This document shows, piece by piece, positions 5,327-7,530 of a stretch of DNA of 7,530 bases (the first letter of the stretch is position 1; every line of letters begins with the position of its first letter). Origin of the DNA: Endomicrobium sp. Lineage in GTDB: Bacteria; Elusimicrobiota; Endomicrobiia; Endomicrobiales; Endomicrobiaceae. Position numbers and translations under genes: made by a program. Location: the NCBI GenBank assembly GCA_031273645.1, contig JAISRM010000091.1, positions 1 through 7,530 of the forward strand, read 5' to 3'. Under the pieces are notes generated by a model that saw only the letters and a program-made list of their open reading frames with translations, was not told the DNA's origin and made no database searches.

Positions 5327-6655
5327 ATGTCTTATACGAAAGAACAAATTATTCATTTGGTAAAGGAGAACGGCGTTAAATTTATACGTTTGCAGTTTAC
5401 GGACGTTCTCGGATCTTTAAAAAACGTCGCGATAACGTCGTCCCAGCTTGAAAAAGCGCTCGACAATAAATGTATGTTCGACGGTTCATCAATAGAAGGT
5501 TTTGTAAGAATTGAAGAAAGCGATATGTATCTGCGTCCGGATTTGGATACTTTTGTTATTTTTCCGTGGAGGCCGCAGGACGGAAAAGTCGCAAGGTTTA
5601 TTTGCGACGTCTATACTCCCGACGGCAAACCCTTTGAAGGCTGTCCGAGATACGCCTTAAAAAAAGTTTTAAAAGAGGCGTCGGATCTCGGATATACTTT
5701 TAATGTCGGTCCCGAATGCGAATTCTTTTTATTTCTTTGCGATGAAAAAGGAAAGCCTACCACCGTTACACAGGACGACGCGGGTTATTTTGACATAGCT
5801 CCTACCGATTTGGGCGAAAATGCAAGACGCGATATGTGCCTTACGCTTGAAAATATGGGTTTTGAAATTGAAGCTTCGCATCACGAAGTGGCAAGGGGAC
5901 AGCACGAAATAGACTTTAAATACGCCGACGCTTTAAGAACAGCCGACAATATAAACACGTTTAAAATGGTCGTAAAGATAGTAGCTCAAAAACACGGGCT
6001 TCACGCGACGTTTATGCCTAAGCCGATAGCGGGCATTAACGGTTCTGGAATGCATACAAACATGTCTCTTTTTAAAGACGGGAAAAACGCTTTTTACGAC
6101 GAGAAAAACGAAATAGGATTGTCGTCGGAGGCTTACTCTTTTATTGCCGGGCTTATAAAAAATATGCGCGCTATGGCGGCCGTAACAAACCCTCTTGTAA
6201 ATTCGTATAAAAGGCTTCTTCCGGGATATGAGGCTCCGGTAAACATAGCGTGGTCGTGCCAAAACAGAAGTCCGTTAATAAGGATCCCGGCGGCAAGAGG
6301 ATTAAGCACAAGAGTTGAATTGCGTTCTCCCGATCCGTCTTCAAATCCGTATCTGGTGCTGGCGTCGTGTCTGGCTGCGGGTTTAGACGGAATTAAAAAT
6401 AATTTAAGTCCTCCAAAAGCGGCGGAACAAAACGTTTTTAAAATGACAAAAGAAGAAAAAGCCAAAGCCATGATAGGCGATTTGCCCGCCGATTTAAACG
6501 AAGCTCTTTCGGAATTAAAGCGCAGCGGGTTTATGAAAAACGCTTTGGGCAGCCATATATATGAAAAATATATTGAAGCCAAAAGCGAAGAGTGGTTTAA
6601 TTATATTTCAAAAGTTCATCAGTGGGAACTTGATGAATATCTTACCTCGTATTAA
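5327..6655 (+). CDS. glnA: Glutamine synthetase, type I-alpha
   Basis: A 442-residue cytoplasmic enzyme joining glutamate and ammonia to glutamine with ATP; the family forms dodecamers. The beta-grasp domain covers about 14-100, with D-G-S-S-I-E-G-F (52-59) forming part of the neighbouring active site. Catalytic-domain signatures are G-P-E-C-E-F (128-133, metal-ligand Glu), H-H-E-V-A-R-G-Q-H-E-I-D-F (185-197), N-G-S-G-M-H (238-243), N-S-Y-K-R-L-L-P-G-Y-E-A-P-V (292-305, including flap Glu302), N-R-S-P-L-I-R-I-P (313-321) and R-V-E-L-R-S-P-D-P (329-337). The adenylylation loop (N-L-Y-D-L-P type) and the insertion of I-beta enzymes are absent, so control by GlnE is unlikely. Arg61, in E-G-F-V-R-I-E-E-S, matches the Bacillus Arg62 needed for glutamine feedback inhibition. 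It produces glutamine for the upstream glutamate synthase, completing the GS/GOGAT cycle. Confidence 0.98.
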   Translation: MSYTKEQIIHLVKENGVKFIRLQFTDVLGSLKNVAITSSQLEKALDNKCMFDGSSIEGFVRIEESDMYLRPDLDTFVIFPWRPQDGKVARFICDVYTPDGKPFEGCPRYALKKVLKEASDLGYTFNVGPECEFFLFLCDEKGKPTTVTQDDAGYFDIAPTDLGENARRDMCLTLENMGFEIEASHHEVARGQHEIDFKYADALRTADNINTFKMVVKIVAQKHGLHATFMPKPIAGINGSGMHTNMSLFKDGKNAFYDEKNEIGLSSEAYSFIAGLIKNMRAMAAVTNPLVNSYKRLLPGYEAPVNIAWSCQNRSPLIRIPAARGLSTRVELRSPDPSSNPYLVLASCLAAGLDGIKNNLSPPKAAEQNVFKMTKEEKAKAMIGDLPADLNEALSELKRSGFMKNALGSHIYEKYIEAKSEEWFNYISKVHQWELDEYLTSY

Positions 6656-6713
6656 TGCGCGCGAAAGCGGAAGGTTGAACATAAGTCCTAAAGACCATTT
6701 GACCCTCTAAATT
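6656..6713. other. glnA-ANTAR intergenic gap without terminator or Shine-Dalgarno
   Basis: These 58 bases have no T-tract hairpin, so readthrough from glnA is expected. CGCGAAAGCGG (6660-6670) equals the core of the REP-like hairpin at 5022-5032. GACC-ATTT-GACC (6693-6704) is a short direct repeat just before the next start. No purine-rich ribosome binding site precedes ATG 6714. Confidence 0.6.
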
Positions 6714-7295
6714 ATGGATAGATATAAAATAATTATTGCCGCTCAAAACAAAATTCTAACCTCGGTTAAGAATCTTCTCACTACTTCTTTGTATGAAGTT
6801 TTCGATGCCGCCTCGTCGGGCAACGAAGCTTTTAGAAAGGCGTCTGCCGTTTTTCCTGATTTGCTGATAGCAGATTATAGCCTCTCCGATATGACGGGCA
6901 TAGATTTGGCGAAAATGGCTGAAGACAGCCGTTTATGTCCCGTAATCGTTCTTGCAAATCAGGCGCAGAGCGAATACGTTGACGACTTAAAAGGAAATTC
7001 TCTCGATATATTCTGCGTTACAAAACCTCTTAACGCTCAAGTTCTCAATCATACGATTTCTCTCGTTTTAAAACTCACTCACCGGATACAAGAATACGAA
7101 GAGCAGGTAAGCGAACTTAAACATCAGATCGAAGACAGAAAGCTTATTGAAAAAGCCAAAGGAATTTTAATGAATAAGTTCAATATGAGCGAAGACGACG
7201 CGTATAAAGAAATGCGCAAAAAAGCCATGAACGCTTCAAAATCTTTGGGACAAATAGCAAAAACAATTATCGACATGTTTGAAGTTTTTAAATAA
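6714..7295 (+). CDS. ANTAR-domain transcription antiterminator with degenerate receiver domain
   Basis: This 193-residue protein has a response-regulator-like domain (about 3-106), a helical, probably coiled-coil linker (about 108-141) and a C-terminal ANTAR domain (about 142-190) with R-K-L-I-E-K-A-K-G-I-L-M (142-153) and the D-D-A-Y...L-G-Q-I-A-K-T-I-I helices. ANTAR proteins (AmiR, NasT, EutV) bind paired RNA hairpins and prevent transcription termination. In the receiver, Asp54 (I-A-D-Y) and Lys104 (T-K-P) are kept, but the acidic Mg-binding pair is replaced (I-I-I-A-A-Q-N, 6-12) and the switch Thr/Ser position reads Ala (L-A-N, 80-82), so phosphorylation is doubtful. Clostridia pair glnA with a similar gene (nitR). 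It is probably cotranscribed with glnA. ATG 6714 is the first possible start because a TAA lies in frame at 6708. It lacks a Shine-Dalgarno. Confidence 0.93.
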   Translation: MDRYKIIIAAQNKILTSVKNLLTTSLYEVFDAASSGNEAFRKASAVFPDLLIADYSLSDMTGIDLAKMAEDSRLCPVIVLANQAQSEYVDDLKGNSLDIFCVTKPLNAQVLNHTISLVLKLTHRIQEYEEQVSELKHQIEDRKLIEKAKGILMNKFNMSEDDAYKEMRKKAMNASKSLGQIAKTIIDMFEVFK

Positions 7296-7311
7296 TAAAC
7301 GACTGTAAATA

Positions 7312-7320
7312 TGCTATAAT
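7312..7320 (+). promoter_or_regulatory. Extended -10 promoter TGCTATAAT
   Basis: A perfect TATAAT (7315-7320) preceded by TGn (7312-7314) starts 17 bases after the ANTAR stop codon. No good -35 is seen, which extended -10 promoters tolerate. Transcription would start at about 7326-7327, at the base of the stem of the following structured RNA. Confidence 0.6.
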
Positions 7321-7325
7321 CTAAC

Positions 7326-7397
7326 GACACCGCAAAACAATCCGCCTGTTGCTCTTAAGGCAATACAAAATAAAATACGCAGTGTCGTTTGTTTTTT
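7326..7397 (+). ncRNA. Candidate small structured RNA or leader/terminator of about 72 nt
   Basis: AACGACAC (7323-7330) is complementary to GTGTCGTT (7382-7389), extended by GC/GC after one C-A mismatch, and is followed by TTTGTTTTTT to 7397. If transcription starts near 7326, both ends of the RNA are paired (GACAC/GTGTC) and it ends in a U-tract. Inside, TTGC (7349-7352) pairs with GCAA (7360-7363), or alternatively GCCT (7344-7347) with AGGC (7358-7361). I recognise no known family (not 6S, SRP RNA or tRNA). The same hairpin could simply terminate the glnA-ANTAR transcript, or act as an attenuator for the next gene. Confidence 0.45.
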
Positions 7398-7413
7398 ATC
7401 CGAAATTAATTAA

Positions 7414-7466
7414 AAACGCAATATAATCAATGCGCCGCCGTTTGCGGCGTATTATAAATTGCGTTT
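7414..7466 (+). repeat. 53-nt bulged hairpin directly upstream of the next gene's ribosome binding site
   Basis: Three stacked stems: AAACGCAAT with ATTGCGTTT (7414-7422/7458-7466), ATAAT with ATTAT (7423-7427/7451-7455, AA bulge on the 3' side), and CGCCGC with GCGGCG (7433-7438/7444-7449, loop CGTTT). There is no T-run, so it is not a terminator. TATAAT at 7422-7427 might also serve as a -10 box. The structure ends 3 bases before AAAAGGA. Confidence 0.65.
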
Positions 7467-7482
7467 GTAAAAGGAATAAAAT

Positions 7483-7530
7483 ATGAAGAATGACGGCATT
7501 ACTTTAAAAAAAGAGTATAAAAAAGCCTGG
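7483..7530 (+). CDS. Start of an unidentified gene (3' end beyond window)
   Basis: An ATG with AAAAGGA (7469-7475) 7 bases upstream opens a frame that stays open for 16 codons to the window end: M-K-N-D-G-I-T-L-K-K-E-Y-K-K-A-W. The segment is hydrophilic and lysine-rich, with no signal peptide yet visible. I cannot assign a family; a basic stretch ending K-A-W occurs at the front of some SpoIIM-like membrane proteins, but 16 residues do not decide. Its leader contains two strong hairpins (7323-7397 and 7414-7466), so it may be regulated at the RNA level or simply begin a new transcription unit. Confidence 0.65.
   Translation, partial: MKNDGITLKKEYKKAW

Noticed and set aside
7323..7397. tRNA, 6S or SRP RNA
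   Set aside because: No cloverleaf, no T-loop GTTCGA, too short for 6S RNA, and no GGAAGC-type SRP apical motif.

Overview
The window is an AT-rich bacterial segment devoted to ammonium assimilation. It holds five tightly packed plus-strand genes for a split, archaeal-type glutamate synthase, then an 836-base gene-free stretch full of short palindromes, then a type I-alpha glutamine synthetase (glnA) and an ANTAR-domain regulator, and ends in the first 16 codons of another gene. The low-GC codon use, the ferredoxin-rich glutamate synthase and the glnA/ANTAR pairing suggest a strict anaerobe. The dense CAGAC-type palindromes would fit an Elusimicrobiota (Endomicrobium-like) genome, but no taxonomic marker is present, so that placement is a guess.

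Bases 1-4490 form one operon. In order: the glutaminase (class II amidotransferase) part, entering cut at its 5' end; the ferredoxin/FMN synthase core; a four-cluster ferredoxin-like protein; a NirB-like FAD/NAD oxidoreductase; and the GXGXG (alpha C-terminal) domain as a separate protein. Three junctions are ATGA stop/start overlaps and the fourth has a 3-base gap, so translation is coupled. Inferred path: NAD(P)H -> FAD protein -> Fe-S protein -> Fe-S clusters and FMN of the core, where 2-oxoglutarate and glutamine-derived ammonia become glutamate. No classical GltD is present. A strong intrinsic terminator closes the operon at 4524-4562.

Bases 4563-5326 contain a good sigma-70-type promoter candidate (4654-4682) followed by a repeat island: 2.26 copies of a nearly perfect 72-bp tandem repeat, itself built from four 13-bp triloop palindromes, then further single palindromes and two GCGGGAATC-type hairpins. 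If the promoter is used, glnA mRNA has a leader of more than 600 nt that includes terminator-like hairpins. All ORFs in this stretch are repeat translations.

Bases 5327-7295 carry glnA and, 58 bases on with no terminator between them, an ANTAR protein with a degenerate receiver domain. ANTAR proteins are RNA-binding antiterminators, so control of nitrogen genes at the RNA level is plausible; its target is not evident here. After it come an extended -10 promoter, a compact structured transcript of about 72 nt ending in a U-tract, a 53-nt bulged hairpin, and the start of a new gene with a good ribosome binding site.
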